Origin: Hyphomicrobiales bacterium
GTDB lineage: Bacteria; Pseudomonadota; Alphaproteobacteria; Rhizobiales; Beijerinckiaceae
Direction: 5' to 3'
Assembly (NCBI GenBank): GCA_930633525.1
Contig: CAKNFP010000001.1
Span: 1,590,001 to 1,654,000 of the forward strand
DNA: 64,000 nt
Both the position numbers and the translations under genes were made by a program. Of this stretch, positions 39,381 to 47,894 are shown piece after piece. Each line of letters starts with the position of its first letter. Positions within the stretch are counted from its first letter, which is position 1. The notes beneath the pieces are model-generated. The model was not told the origin of the DNA, made no database searches, and worked only from the letters and a program-made list of their open reading frames with translations.

Positions 39381-40436
39381 ATGAGCACCCGCTATTCCGT
39401 GTTGCGCATGGGCTTTGCCCTGATCGCCGCCACGCAGGCGAACCGGTGGCTCGGCCCCTTCGCGCAGGGGCGGGGGCTGATCCTGATGCTGCACCATGTC
39501 CGGCCATGGGTGCCGCGCGACTTTGCTCCGAATGGCATTCTGGAAGTCACGCCGGATTTCTTGGATCAGGCGCTCGGCATTCTCGCGCGCAGCCATGATT
39601 TCGTGGCCTTGGGCGATATCCCGGGACGCCTGCGGGACCCGGGCAAACGTCCATTCGTTGCGGTAACCTTTGACGACGGCTATCGCGACAACGCCGAATT
39701 TGCCTTGCCCGTACTTCAGCGCCACGGCGCGCCTTGGACCTTGTTCGTGACGCCGGGGTTCGCCGATCGTAGCGCGAATCTCTGGTGGCTCGAGCTCGAG
39801 GAAGCGATCCGGCGCCTTGACCGTCTGGAGATCGATGTAAGCGGCGCTGAGCCTCTGTCTCTCAGCCTCCCGGCCCGAAGCGCTGCGGAAAAAGCTTCGG
39901 CGTTCGACCAGCTCTACTGGCAGTTGCGCGGCGGCACGGAGGAGCGACTGCGCGCAGTCGTGGCGGATCTCGCTCAGCGCACCGGCGTCGATGGCCTTGA
40001 AATGGTCGATCACCTCTGCCTCGATTGGGACGGTTTGCGCGCGCTATCGGGCGAGGAGGGCGTATCGATCGGCGCCCATACGATGACGCATCCGATGCTG
40101 GCCAAGCACAGTCTGGAGATGGTGCGGGCCGAGATGCAGCAGAGCCGCGCAACCATCGAGCGCGAGCTCGGCACCAGCGTGCGGCATTTCGCCTATCCGG
40201 TCGGGGATCCTGGATCGGCTGGTCCGAGGGAGTTCGAGGCGGCGGCCGAGACAGGGTTCGAGATGGCGGTGACGACGCGGCCCGGCCATGTCTTCGCCGA
40301 GCACGCCCTGCATTTGCAGGGGTTGCCGCGCGTTTCGCTCAATGGAGCCTTCCAGTCGGGCGCCGCTGTACGGGCGCTCGCCTCGGGCGTGCCATTCCTG
40401 CTCTGGAACCGGGGACGGCGTCTCAATGTCGACTAG
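39381..40436 (+). CDS. Polysaccharide deacetylase (HfsH-like)
   Basis: A 351-residue NodB-homology carbohydrate esterase (CE4). TFDDGYRDN holds the catalytic base and metal Asp (about residues 96-104). SIGAHTMTHPML gives the HxxxH metal site near 232-236, and RHFAYPVGDPG matches motif 3. There is no clear signal peptide, so it may act on a lipid-linked intermediate in the cytoplasm or at the membrane. GGGGGAGATGAC precedes the ATG. In Caulobacter, HfsH deacetylates holdfast GlcNAc and is needed for adhesion. Confidence 0.92.
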   Translation: MSTRYSVLRMGFALIAATQANRWLGPFAQGRGLILMLHHVRPWVPRDFAPNGILEVTPDFLDQALGILARSHDFVALGDIPGRLRDPGKRPFVAVTFDDGYRDNAEFALPVLQRHGAPWTLFVTPGFADRSANLWWLELEEAIRRLDRLEIDVSGAEPLSLSLPARSAAEKASAFDQLYWQLRGGTEERLRAVVADLAQRTGVDGLEMVDHLCLDWDGLRALSGEEGVSIGAHTMTHPMLAKHSLEMVRAEMQQSRATIERELGTSVRHFAYPVGDPGSAGPREFEAAAETGFEMAVTTRPGHVFAEHALHLQGLPRVSLNGAFQSGAAVRALASGVPFLLWNRGRRLNVD

Positions 40437-40444
40437 AGATTCGC

Positions 40445-40666
40445 TCAGCGCTCGGTGATGTCCGGGCGCTCCATCCAGCGGATGAGGGGGAGCAGCGGCA
40501 GGATCCAGGCTAGACCAACGATCACATAGAAGGCCATCTGGATGCCCTTCGACGAGGCCTGCACGCGCCCCTGTGCCAGCGCCATGGCCACCAGCGCGTA
40601 GACGCAGACGAAGACCAGCATGAAGACCGTTCCAACAAACTTGCGCGTGCGCCGGCGCATGACCAT
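40445..40666 (-). CDS. DUF2842 small membrane protein
   Basis: A 73-residue protein with two membrane helices (VGTVFMLVFVCVYALVAMAL and MAFYVIVGLAWILPLLPLI), matching the DUF2842 family common in alphaproteobacteria and often next to ctaA. The ATG at 40666 follows CAGGAACGG; a start 12 bases upstream is also possible. It ends 9 bases from the convergent deacetylase gene. The function is unknown. Confidence 0.8.
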   Translation of the reverse strand: MVMRRRTRKFVGTVFMLVFVCVYALVAMALAQGRVQASSKGIQMAFYVIVGLAWILPLLPLIRWMERPDITER

Positions 40667-40823
40667 CCGTTCCTGCATGAGGCTGTGAGCGAGGGTGCGG
40701 CGGCAGGAAGCGTTGTTCCCACAGCCGGCGCGGACTATGTGTCGGTTGCACGCCGTCCGCAACCCCCGCCGAACCGCGCGGGGAGGACTGTGATGCTGCA
40801 TGACAGGACGGGTGAGGGTATCC

Positions 40824-41903
40824 ATGGCCAGCGTGGCAGAGATCAACGGCACGGTTCGCGGCACAGACGGTGCTGCCGGCGATGCGCGTTTGCGGGCCTT
40901 GCGCCTGTGGCTGTTCAGCGTCGCGGGCCTTGTCTTCCTCATGATCCTTGTCGGCGGCGCGACGCGCCTCACGGATTCGGGCCTCTCCATCACGGAGTGG
41001 AAGCCCGTGACCGGTGCCTTGCTGCCGTTCAGCGAGGCCGCTTGGCTTGCAGAATTTGAGAAATACAAGCAGATTCCGCAGTATCAGCTTCTGAACCAGG
41101 GCATGAGCCTCGCCGAGTTCAAGCATATCTATCTCTGGGAGTGGGGGCATCGCTTTCTTGGCCGGCTCATCGGCGCTGCCTATCTCCTGCCGTTGATCGT
41201 CTTCGCGGCAAAGGGCTGGGTGCGGGGCCGCTTTCTGGCCGTCCTGCTCGGCATCGGCGTGCTCGGCGGGCTGCAGGGCGCGATCGGCTGGATCATGGTG
41301 GCCTCTGGGCTCAAGCCCGGGATGACGGCAGTGGCGCCGGTGAAGCTGATGGCGCACCTCATGGCCGCCTCAGCGATCTTTGTGGCGCTGATCTGGGTGG
41401 CGATCGGTCTCAAGCCCCGTCCGGTCCACGTGAGCGAACGCCGGCTCGCTTTCGGCGCGAGCCTCGTTCTGATCCTCATTCTGGTGCAGATCGCCCTTGG
41501 CGCGCTGGTGGCGGGTCTCGATGCAGGGCTCGCCTTCAACACCTGGCCCCTGATGGACGGAGGCTTCACGCCGCAGCTCGACACGCTGCTGCCGATCAAG
41601 CCGCTGTGGCTGAATTTCATCGAATCCGTTGCTGCGGTACAGTTCAATCACCGCCTCGGCGCCTATGTGCTATTGGCGTTCGCCGTATGGCATGTCTATC
41701 AGGCCCGCCGGCTCGCGCCGGGCACGCCGTCGGCACGCCGGGCCGTGGTTCTGGCAGCGCTGGTCGTTGTTCAGGCGGTCATCGGCATCGTGACCCTGCT
41801 GCTCGTGGTGCCTGTGTGGGCCGGCCTTCTGCATCAGGGCTTTGCGATGCTCCTCCTCGGCCATGCCACGGCGCATCGCCGGCTTTTGGTGAAGCCGGCC
41901 TGA
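40824..41903 (+). CDS. ctaA: Heme A synthase
   Basis: A 359-residue eight-helix membrane protein that oxidises heme O to heme A for cytochrome c oxidase. The four heme-ligand histidines are in HIYLWEWGHRFLGRLIG, AHLMAASAIF, VQFNHRLGAYVLL and LLHQGFAMLLLGH. GGATRLTDSGLSITEWKP is the family N-terminal block. The ATG at 40824 follows GAGGGT; 40800 is an in-frame alternative. It is divergent from the DUF2842 gene. Confidence 0.96.
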   Translation: MASVAEINGTVRGTDGAAGDARLRALRLWLFSVAGLVFLMILVGGATRLTDSGLSITEWKPVTGALLPFSEAAWLAEFEKYKQIPQYQLLNQGMSLAEFKHIYLWEWGHRFLGRLIGAAYLLPLIVFAAKGWVRGRFLAVLLGIGVLGGLQGAIGWIMVASGLKPGMTAVAPVKLMAHLMAASAIFVALIWVAIGLKPRPVHVSERRLAFGASLVLILILVQIALGALVAGLDAGLAFNTWPLMDGGFTPQLDTLLPIKPLWLNFIESVAAVQFNHRLGAYVLLAFAVWHVYQARRLAPGTPSARRAVVLAALVVVQAVIGIVTLLLVVPVWAGLLHQGFAMLLLGHATAHRRLLVKPA

Positions 41904-41971
41904 ATCAATTTATGCGCAAGCCTCGCTAAGCCCTTGCGATGATTCCACATCGAGACACGCGAACCAGGACT

Positions 41972-42121
41972 GTCATCCCGGAACCAGGCGGAGCGAGAGG
42001 GGCCCGGGATCCAAAAACGATGCCGGCGCGGTATCTGCACGCCATGCGAAGGCCATGGCTACTTCTCCAACCCACATCGGTTTTGATTCCAGGCTCGGCC
42101 AGTGGCCGACCCCGGAGTGAC
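41972..42121. repeat. Inverted doublet of REP-like elements
   Basis: Two palindromic units face each other. Unit 1 (41975-42010) has arms ATCCCGG / CCGGGAT and continues into CCAAAAAC. Unit 2 begins at GGTTTTGATTCCAGG and ends at CCCCGGAGTGAC (42121), with inner arms TCGGCC / GGCCGA. The outer ends GTCATCCCGG and CCGGAGTGAC are near-complementary. This is the architecture of REP doublets (BIME/REPIN) common in Hyphomicrobiales intergenic DNA. It lies between ctaA and the convergent sulfhydrylase gene. Confidence 0.6.
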
Positions 42122-42162
42122 TAGGGTATCTCGACCCGGAGCAACGTCCGGCTCGCCACGCC

Positions 42163-43458
42163 TTAAGTCGCGGCGGCAAGAGCCTGTTCAAGGTCGTTGA
42201 TCAAATCCTTCGGATCTTCGAGACCGATGGACATGCGGATAACCTCCGGACCGACGCCGGCCTTGGCCTGCAGTTCCGGCTTCATGCTCTTGTGCGTCGT
42301 CGTCGCCGGATGAATGGCGAGCGAGCGGGTCTCGCCGATATTGGCGAGATGCGAGAAGAGCTTGACGTTCTTGAGGAAACGCCGCGCGCCTTCCTCGCCG
42401 TCCTTGTGAGCGAAGGTGAAGACCGAGCCCGGGCCGAGCGGACTGTAGCGGAGCGCGAGTTCGCGGTTGGGGTTGCCGGCGAGGCCGGGGTAGCTGACCG
42501 ACGCAACCGCCGGATGGGTCGCCAGATAGCCCGCCACCGCGTGAGCATTGGCGCAATGGCGCTTCATACGAAGGGGCAGCGTCTCTATGCCGGTCAGGAT
42601 CATGAAGGCGTTGAACGGCGACAGGCCGGGCCCGAGATCGCGCAAGCCATAGAGGCGCGAGGCCACGGCGAAGGGGCTCGCCGGGAACTTCTCCGTCAGG
42701 ATCATGTTGCCGTAGTCTGGCCACGGCTCCGAGATCATCGGGAAGCGCTTGTCCCCCGTCCAGTTGAACCGGCCGCCATCGACGATGGCGCCGCCGATGA
42801 CCTGCCCATGGCCGCCGAGAAACTTCGAGGCCGAATGGAAGACGATGTCGGCGCCGTATTCGAAGGGGCGAACGAGGAAGGGGGTCGCCAGCGTGTTGTC
42901 CACGATGAGCGGCAGGTTGTGCTTCTGAGCAATCTTAGCAATCGCTTCGATATCAACCACTTCACCCGAAGGATTGACGATCGACTCGATGATGATCACC
43001 TTTGTCTTCGGCGTGATGGCGCGCTCGAAATTCTCCGCCTTGTCGGCATCGACGAAGATCGGCTTCACATCGTTGCGCTTGGCGAGGCGGCCCATCAGGC
43101 CGAGCGACCCGCCGAAGAGGACGCTCGCGGCCAGATATTCGTCGCCGCTTTCGAGAAGCGTCATGAGAACGACGAGAAGCGCCGCCTGGCCGGAACCGAT
43201 GGCAACGGCACCGGTGCCGCCTTCGAGCGAGGCGATGCGCCGCTCCAGGGGAGCGGTCGTCGGATTGGAGCCGCGCGAATAGGAAAAGCCGGTCTGGCGC
43301 ATCGCGAAGATGTCGGCGGCCATGTCCGGGCCGTCGAAGACGAAGCCGTTGGTCAGGAACAACGGCGTCGCGCGGGCGCCGGTCGCGGGATCGGGTGCCG
43401 TGCCGGCCTGGACGGCGCGGGTGGCGAAAGCGAGGGGCTTGTTGGCTTGTTCTGACAT
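42163..43458 (-). CDS. Homoserine sulfhydrylase-type PLP enzyme 1
   Basis: A 431-residue Cys/Met metabolism PLP enzyme of the O-acetyl/O-succinylhomoserine sulfhydrylase group (MetY/MetZ). Markers are [51 protein letters not shown] with the PLP lysine, and [12 protein letters not shown]. The product would be homocysteine from an activated homoserine and sulfide. It lies 11 bases after a paralogue. It lacks an N-terminal extension and is family length. The acyl donor cannot be decided from sequence by eye. Confidence 0.9.
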   Translation of the reverse strand: MSEQANKPLAFATRAVQAGTAPDPATGARATPLFLTNGFVFDGPDMAADIFAMRQTGFSYSRGSNPTTAPLERRIASLEGGTGAVAIGSGQAALLVVLMTLLESGDEYLAASVLFGGSLGLMGRLAKRNDVKPIFVDADKAENFERAITPKTKVIIIESIVNPSGEVVDIEAIAKIAQKHNLPLIVDNTLATPFLVRPFEYGADIVFHSASKFLGGHGQVIGGAIVDGGRFNWTGDKRFPMISEPWPDYGNMILTEKFPASPFAVASRLYGLRDLGPGLSPFNAFMILTGIETLPLRMKRHCANAHAVAGYLATHPAVASVSYPGLAGNPNRELALRYSPLGPGSVFTFAHKDGEEGARRFLKNVKLFSHLANIGETRSLAIHPATTTHKSMKPELQAKAGVGPEVIRMSIGLEDPKDLINDLEQALAAAT

Positions 43459-43469
43459 AGGAGGGCTCC

Positions 43470-44759
43470 TCAGGCGCTGGTGGCGGCGAGCGCCTGGTCG
43501 AGATCGGCGATCAGATCGTCTTTGTCCTCGATGCCGACGGACAGGCGCACCACATCCGGACCGGCGCCGGCGGCGACCTTCTGTTCATCGGTGAGCTGCT
43601 TGTGGGTGGTCGAGGAGGGATGGATGACCAGCGAGCGCGTGTCGCCGATATTGGCGAGATGCGAGAAGAGCTTCAGGCTCGAGACAAGCTTGACGCCTGC
43701 CTCGTAGCCGCCCTTCAGGCCGAAGGTGAAGACTGCGCCCGCGCCGCGCGGCAGATAGCGCTGCGCGAGAGAGTGGAAGGGGCTCGTCTCAAGGCCGGCG
43801 TAGCTCACCCACGCCACCGCTGGATGCTGCGACAGATGCTGGGCGACCGCGAGCGCGTTGTCGGAATGCTGCTGCATCCGGAGCGACAGCGTTTCGACAC
43901 CATTGAGAATGAGGAAAGCATTGAAGGGCGAGAGCGCCGGGCCGAGATCGCGCAGACCGAGCACGCGCGTCGCAATGGCGAAAGCGAAATTGCCGAAGGT
44001 CTCGCCAAGCACCATGCCGTTATATTCCGGGCGTGGTTCGGAGAGCATCGGATAGCGCTTGTCACCAATCCAGTTGAAGCTGCCGCCATCGACGATCAGG
44101 CCGCCGATCGAGTTGCCGTGGCCGCCGATGAACTTCGTGGCCGAATGCACCACGATGTCGGCGCCGTGTTCAATGGGACGCCAGAGGTAGGGGGTCGCCA
44201 GCGTGTTATCGACGATGAGCGGGACATTGGCCTTCTTGGCGATCGCAGAGATCGCGGCGATATCGACGATGACGCCGCCCGGATTGGCGATCGATTCCAC
44301 GAAGATCGCCTTGGTCTTCGGCGACAGCGCCCGCCCGAAGCTCGCCGGGTCGGTGCTGTCGGCCCAGACGACATTCCAGCCGAAGCTCTTGAAAGAGTTG
44401 TTGAACTGATTGATCGAGCCGCCATAGAGCCGGTTGCCGGCGATGAACTCGTCACCGGGCTGCAGCAGGGCATGGAAGGTCAGGAATTGCGCGGCATGGC
44501 CGGAGGCGAGGGCCAGCGCGGCGGTGCCGCCTTCGAGTGCCGCTACACGCTCTTCGAGCACAGCGTTCGTCGGATTGCCGATGCGCGTGTAGATATTGCC
44601 GAAGGCCTGCAGCCCGAACAGAGAGGCAGCGTGCTCAACGTCATTGAAGACGAAGGAGGTCGTCTGATAGATCGGTGTGGCGCGTGCACCCGTGGTCGGA
44701 TCCGGATGGGCACCGGCGTGGATGGCCAGCGTGTCGAAACCGGGTTCTTTATCAGCCAT
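43470..44759 (-). CDS. metY: O-acetylhomoserine sulfhydrylase
   Basis: A 429-residue MetY-type enzyme. [56 protein letters not shown] and VVHSATKFIGGHGNSIGG (PLP lysine) are full matches. The ATG at 44759 follows GAGGAGAG with a TTG two codons earlier. It is first of the tandem pair and is preceded by a leader with two hairpins (44826-44869). The two copies are clearly diverged, suggesting different acyl or thiol substrates. Confidence 0.92.
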   Translation of the reverse strand: MADKEPGFDTLAIHAGAHPDPTTGARATPIYQTTSFVFNDVEHAASLFGLQAFGNIYTRIGNPTNAVLEERVAALEGGTAALALASGHAAQFLTFHALLQPGDEFIAGNRLYGGSINQFNNSFKSFGWNVVWADSTDPASFGRALSPKTKAIFVESIANPGGVIVDIAAISAIAKKANVPLIVDNTLATPYLWRPIEHGADIVVHSATKFIGGHGNSIGGLIVDGGSFNWIGDKRYPMLSEPRPEYNGMVLGETFGNFAFAIATRVLGLRDLGPALSPFNAFLILNGVETLSLRMQQHSDNALAVAQHLSQHPAVAWVSYAGLETSPFHSLAQRYLPRGAGAVFTFGLKGGYEAGVKLVSSLKLFSHLANIGDTRSLVIHPSSTTHKQLTDEQKVAAGAGPDVVRLSVGIEDKDDLIADLDQALAATSA

Positions 44760-44825
44760 TGCCAACTCTCCTCGGTGGTGCGGCCACGCTCACCATTATC
44801 TCGTTTCCTGTTTAACGGCCGTACT

Positions 44826-44869
44826 GTTCGATAAACCGAACGCGCGAACCGGTCAACGACCAAATCGCG
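44826..44869 (-). promoter_or_regulatory. Two-hairpin leader upstream of metY
   Basis: On the minus strand a 27-base hairpin comes first (44869-44843: outer arms CGCGA / TCGCG, inner arms GGTC / GACC), containing GATTTG. A small hairpin follows (44841-44826: GTTCG / CGAAC), and then CCGTTAAACAGG. Short pieces recall the SAM-II riboswitch class found before methionine genes in alphaproteobacteria, but a pseudoknot match was not established by eye. Confidence 0.3.
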
Positions 44870-44906
44870 TTCTCGTATGGGGTTATGCTTCCTCGGAGCA
44901 TCGGCC

Positions 44907-45347
44907 TCAATGGGGCCGGCCGCCAAGAAGGCGAGGGCGCTCGATGGCGGGGCAACGGTTCATGATCACCGTTACGCCCCTGGCTTCGGCGCGCGCGGCC
45001 GCATCGTCGTTGCGGACACCGAGCTGCATCCAGATGACCTTAGGCAGGGTCGGCAGGGCAAGCGCCTCGTCGACAACCGCGCCTGCGGCCTCGGAATTGC
45101 GGAAAACGTCGACCATGTCGATAGGAACCGGCACGTCACCCAGGCTTGCATAGACCTCGCGGCCCAACAGCTTCTGCCCGGCGAGCCCGGGATTGACCGG
45201 ATAAAGCGCGTAGCCGGCGTCGATGAGATAGGCCATGACACTATGGCTCGGCCGTGCGGGGTTGTTCGACGCGCCGATCAGCGCGATCGTCTGGGTCTCT
45301 GTCAGGATGCGACGGATCAGATCGTCACTATAGTTGTCATGGGACAT
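44907..45347 (-). CDS. CoA-binding domain protein
   Basis: A 146-residue protein with a single CoA_binding Rossmann domain (TIALIGASNNPARPSHSVMAYLIDAGYALYPVNP, then VDVFRNSEAAG and VIWMQLGVRND). It resembles E. coli YccU. The family binds CoA or a nucleotide and has no settled role. It lies 147 bases upstream of metY on the same strand, a neighbourhood conserved in Hyphomicrobiales. Confidence 0.88.
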   Translation of the reverse strand: MSHDNYSDDLIRRILTETQTIALIGASNNPARPSHSVMAYLIDAGYALYPVNPGLAGQKLLGREVYASLGDVPVPIDMVDVFRNSEAAGAVVDEALALPTLPKVIWMQLGVRNDDAAARAEARGVTVIMNRCPAIERPRLLGGRPH

Positions 45348-45732
45348 TAGGAGTTCCTTGAGCCTTCAGGTCACGGAGGGCCCGGCCAAGCCTGGAGCTG
45401 GCCTTCCTCGCACCCGCACAGCCCGCGCAGCGCGCTTGTCAACAAAGGTACATAAGCGACGGTAGCCCAGGGATCGGAAGAGCGAAACGGTCGTCGATCG
45501 TTTTATCGGCGCCCGAGGAGAAAAATAACGCAGATGGCATCGGAAAATTGGGTATTATATTACCTTAAAATGTAAGTTCATGTTTTATATGCGATTTTTC
45601 GCGGGTGACGTGGATCGTGTCGCTTGACAGTTGCGCCTGTCCTTATTATGCGAACGTCACTCTCGCGCGGCGGCTTGTCCGTATGCGCTGTGGCAGCGCG
45701 GCTCACCGCCGTATCAGTTTCGGAAGACCCTC
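45348..45732. other. Intergenic region with the rplM promoter
   Basis: A divergent region of 385 bases without a gene. It holds an AT-rich patch (45525-45600) and a promoter-like TTGACA at 45624. Confidence 0.5.
45624..45651 (+). promoter_or_regulatory. Probable promoter of rplM-rpsI
   Basis: TTGACA at 45624-45629 is followed after 14 bases by TATTAT (45644-45649) and after 16 by TTATGC (45646-45651). The -35 is a perfect consensus; which -10 is used is unclear. It is about 80-100 bases upstream of rplM. Confidence 0.45.
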
Positions 45733-46197
45733 ATGAAGACTTATTCGGCCAAACCAGCCGACGTCGAGAAGAAGTGGGTGCTCATCGATGCCTCCGGGCT
45801 CGTTGTCGGCCGCCTCGCTACGATCGTCGCACTTCGGCTGCGTGGCAAGCACAAGCCCTCCTTCACCCCGCATGTGGACGATGGTGACAACATCATCATC
45901 ATCAATGCCGACAAGGTGGTCCTCACTGGTCGCAAGCGCGACCAGAAGGTTTACTACCATCACACCGGCTATCCCGGCGGCATCAAGGAGCGGACCGCGA
46001 AGTTCATCCTCGAGGGTCGTTTCCCGGAGCGCGTCGTGGAGAAGGCCGTGGAGCGCATGCTCCCGCGTGGCCCGCTCGGCCGCAAGCAGCTCGGCAATCT
46101 GCGCGTCTACAAGGGCGCCACCCATCCCCACGAAGCCCAGCAGCCCGTCGCCCTCGACGTCGGCGCTATGAACCGTAAGAATGTGAGGAGCGCCTGA
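45733..46197 (+). CDS. rplM: 50S ribosomal protein L13
   Basis: A 154-residue universal ribosomal protein. Family blocks include [48 protein letters not shown] and [12 protein letters not shown]. The ATG at 45733 is the family start ([15 protein letters not shown]). It is 2 bases before rpsI, the usual operon. Confidence 0.98.
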   Translation: MKTYSAKPADVEKKWVLIDASGLVVGRLATIVALRLRGKHKPSFTPHVDDGDNIIIINADKVVLTGRKRDQKVYYHHTGYPGGIKERTAKFILEGRFPERVVEKAVERMLPRGPLGRKQLGNLRVYKGATHPHEAQQPVALDVGAMNRKNVRSA

Positions 46198-46199
46198 TC

Positions 46200-46679
46200 A
46201 TGGCCGAGACCCTCCAGAGCCTTTCCGAGCTGGGTGAGCGCATCGCGCCGGCCGCTCCCGATGCGCCTGTCCACGTCCAGAAGCTGGACGCGTATGGCCG
46301 CGCCTATGCCACCGGCAAGCGCAAGGACGCAATCGCCCGCGTCTGGATCAAGCCCGGCGCCGGCCAGATCACCATCAACGATCGTCCGGTCGATGTCTAT
46401 TTCGCCCGTCCGGTGCTGCGCATGATCCTGCGCCAGCCGCTCGTCATCGCTAACCGCGTCGACCAGTACGACATCAACGTCACCGTGCTTGGCGGCGGTC
46501 TCTCCGGTCAGGCCGGTGCGGTGCGCCATGGTCTGTCCAAGGCGCTGACACTTTACGAGCCGGAGCTGCGCTCCGTGCTCAAGAAGGAAGGCTTCCTCAC
46601 CCGCGACAGCCGCGTGGTCGAGCGTAAGAAGTACGGCCGCGCCAAGGCTCGCCGTTCCTTCCAGTTCTCCAAGCGCTGA
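46200..46679 (+). CDS. rpsI: 30S ribosomal protein S9
   Basis: A 159-residue ribosomal protein with an alphaproteobacterial N-terminal extension of about 30 residues. The core is [37 protein letters not shown] and the C-terminus [18 protein letters not shown], whose end reaches the P-site tRNA. Confidence 0.98.
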   Translation: MAETLQSLSELGERIAPAAPDAPVHVQKLDAYGRAYATGKRKDAIARVWIKPGAGQITINDRPVDVYFARPVLRMILRQPLVIANRVDQYDINVTVLGGGLSGQAGAVRHGLSKALTLYEPELRSVLKKEGFLTRDSRVVERKKYGRAKARRSFQFSKR

Positions 46680-46731
46680 TTCCAGCCGGCGCCTTTCGGC
46701 GTCCTGTGCCACGGATGTCAGGAATTTCAGG

Positions 46732-46758
46732 AAAGGGCGGCTTCGGCCGCCCTTTTTT
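46732..46758 (+). terminator. Rho-independent terminator of rplM-rpsI
   Basis: AAAGGGCGGC-TTCG-GCCGCCCTTTTTT is a perfect 10-bp stem with a stable TTCG tetraloop and a T6 run. Confidence 0.95.
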
Positions 46759-46820
46759 CTTGCGCCTGAACGGATCCACGGGCTGAACTTCGGGAAAGGT
46801 CTTTCAACGAGGGAATCACC

Positions 46821-47777
46821 GTGCCGTCTGACGAGCCACAAGCCGGGCCCGCCATCGACAATGCCTTTCTTGGGCCGGTGCGGGGAGGCGCGAGCGATCC
46901 CACCTTCGCCGGGTCGCTCTCCTTCATGCGCAGGCGCTATAGCCGCGATCTCGTCGGCATCGATACCGTGATCTGGGGTGTCCCCTATGATTGCAGCACG
47001 TCGAACCGGCCGGGCACGCGTTTCGGCCCGCAGGCGATCCGCCGGGCGTCGGCGATCTTCGATGGCGATCCACAGTTTCCCTCCGGCCTCGACCCCTTCG
47101 CCGAATGCAGCGTCATCGACTGGGGCGACTGCGCGTTCGACTACCGCCGCCTCCCGGAAGTACCGGGCCTTATCGAGCGTGAGGCCAGCCATATTCTCGG
47201 CCATGGTTGCCATCTCGTTACGCTTGGCGGTGACCACTCCATCACTTTGCCGCTGCTGCGGGCCCATGCGGCCATGCATGGACCGCTCGCCCTCGTGCAG
47301 TTCGACGCGCATCAGGATACCTGGAGCGATGACGCAGGGCAGGGGCACGGCAGCTTCGTTACCACCGCCGAGGCCGAGGGTCTCATCGACACGTCACGGT
47401 CGATCCAGCTTGGCATCCGCACGGTCGCGCCTGACGACTTCGGCATCGAGATCATCGACGCCTATGAGGCGCGCGAACTCGGTGTGAAGGCTATTATCCA
47501 GCGTATCGAGGAGCGGGTCGGCGCGGCGCCTGCCTATCTCTCCTTCGATATCGACGCGCTCGATCCCGCCTTCGCGCCCGGCACGGGCACGCCTGTGGCG
47601 GGGGGCTTCAGTTCGGCGGAAGCCTTGATGATCCTCTGGGGACTGCGCGGGCTCGACTGGCACGGCATGGACGTCGTCGAGGTTTCACCGCCTTACGACC
47701 ATGCCGATGTAACGGCGATCGCGGCCGCTTCCATCGTGCAGCATTACCTGCAGATCCTGGCCGAGAAGGACGACTAA
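46821..47777 (+). CDS. speB: Agmatinase (ureohydrolase family)
   Basis: A 318-residue ureohydrolase. The binuclear manganese site is complete: LGGDHSITLP, QFDAHQDTW and SFDIDALDPAFAPGTGTPVAGG. GTRFGPQAIRRAS is the family N-terminal block. The start is a GTG at 46821 behind GAGGGA. Agmatine to putrescine plus urea is the likely reaction; guanidinobutyrate or other guanidino substrates cannot be excluded because family members are often misassigned. It precedes argC. Confidence 0.9.
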   Translation: MPSDEPQAGPAIDNAFLGPVRGGASDPTFAGSLSFMRRRYSRDLVGIDTVIWGVPYDCSTSNRPGTRFGPQAIRRASAIFDGDPQFPSGLDPFAECSVIDWGDCAFDYRRLPEVPGLIEREASHILGHGCHLVTLGGDHSITLPLLRAHAAMHGPLALVQFDAHQDTWSDDAGQGHGSFVTTAEAEGLIDTSRSIQLGIRTVAPDDFGIEIIDAYEARELGVKAIIQRIEERVGAAPAYLSFDIDALDPAFAPGTGTPVAGGFSSAEALMILWGLRGLDWHGMDVVEVSPPYDHADVTAIAAASIVQHYLQILAEKDD

Positions 47778-47894
47778 GCCGACTGCGGCAGCCCGCGATT
47801 TTCCCTTGAAGTTTTGGCGCAACGCCGTACATCCCCACGGAGATGCTGGCGATCGTCGGCGTCGGGTGCACGCACGACATCAGGAGTGCAGGAT

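Noticed and set aside
43602..44834. 410-codon open frame on the plus strand across metY
   Set aside because: It is antisense to a clear PLP enzyme and encodes a His/Arg/Asp-rich sequence typical of shadow frames.
46107..47348. 413-codon open frame opposite rpsI and speB
   Set aside because: It is antisense to a ribosomal protein and to the ureohydrolase metal motifs.
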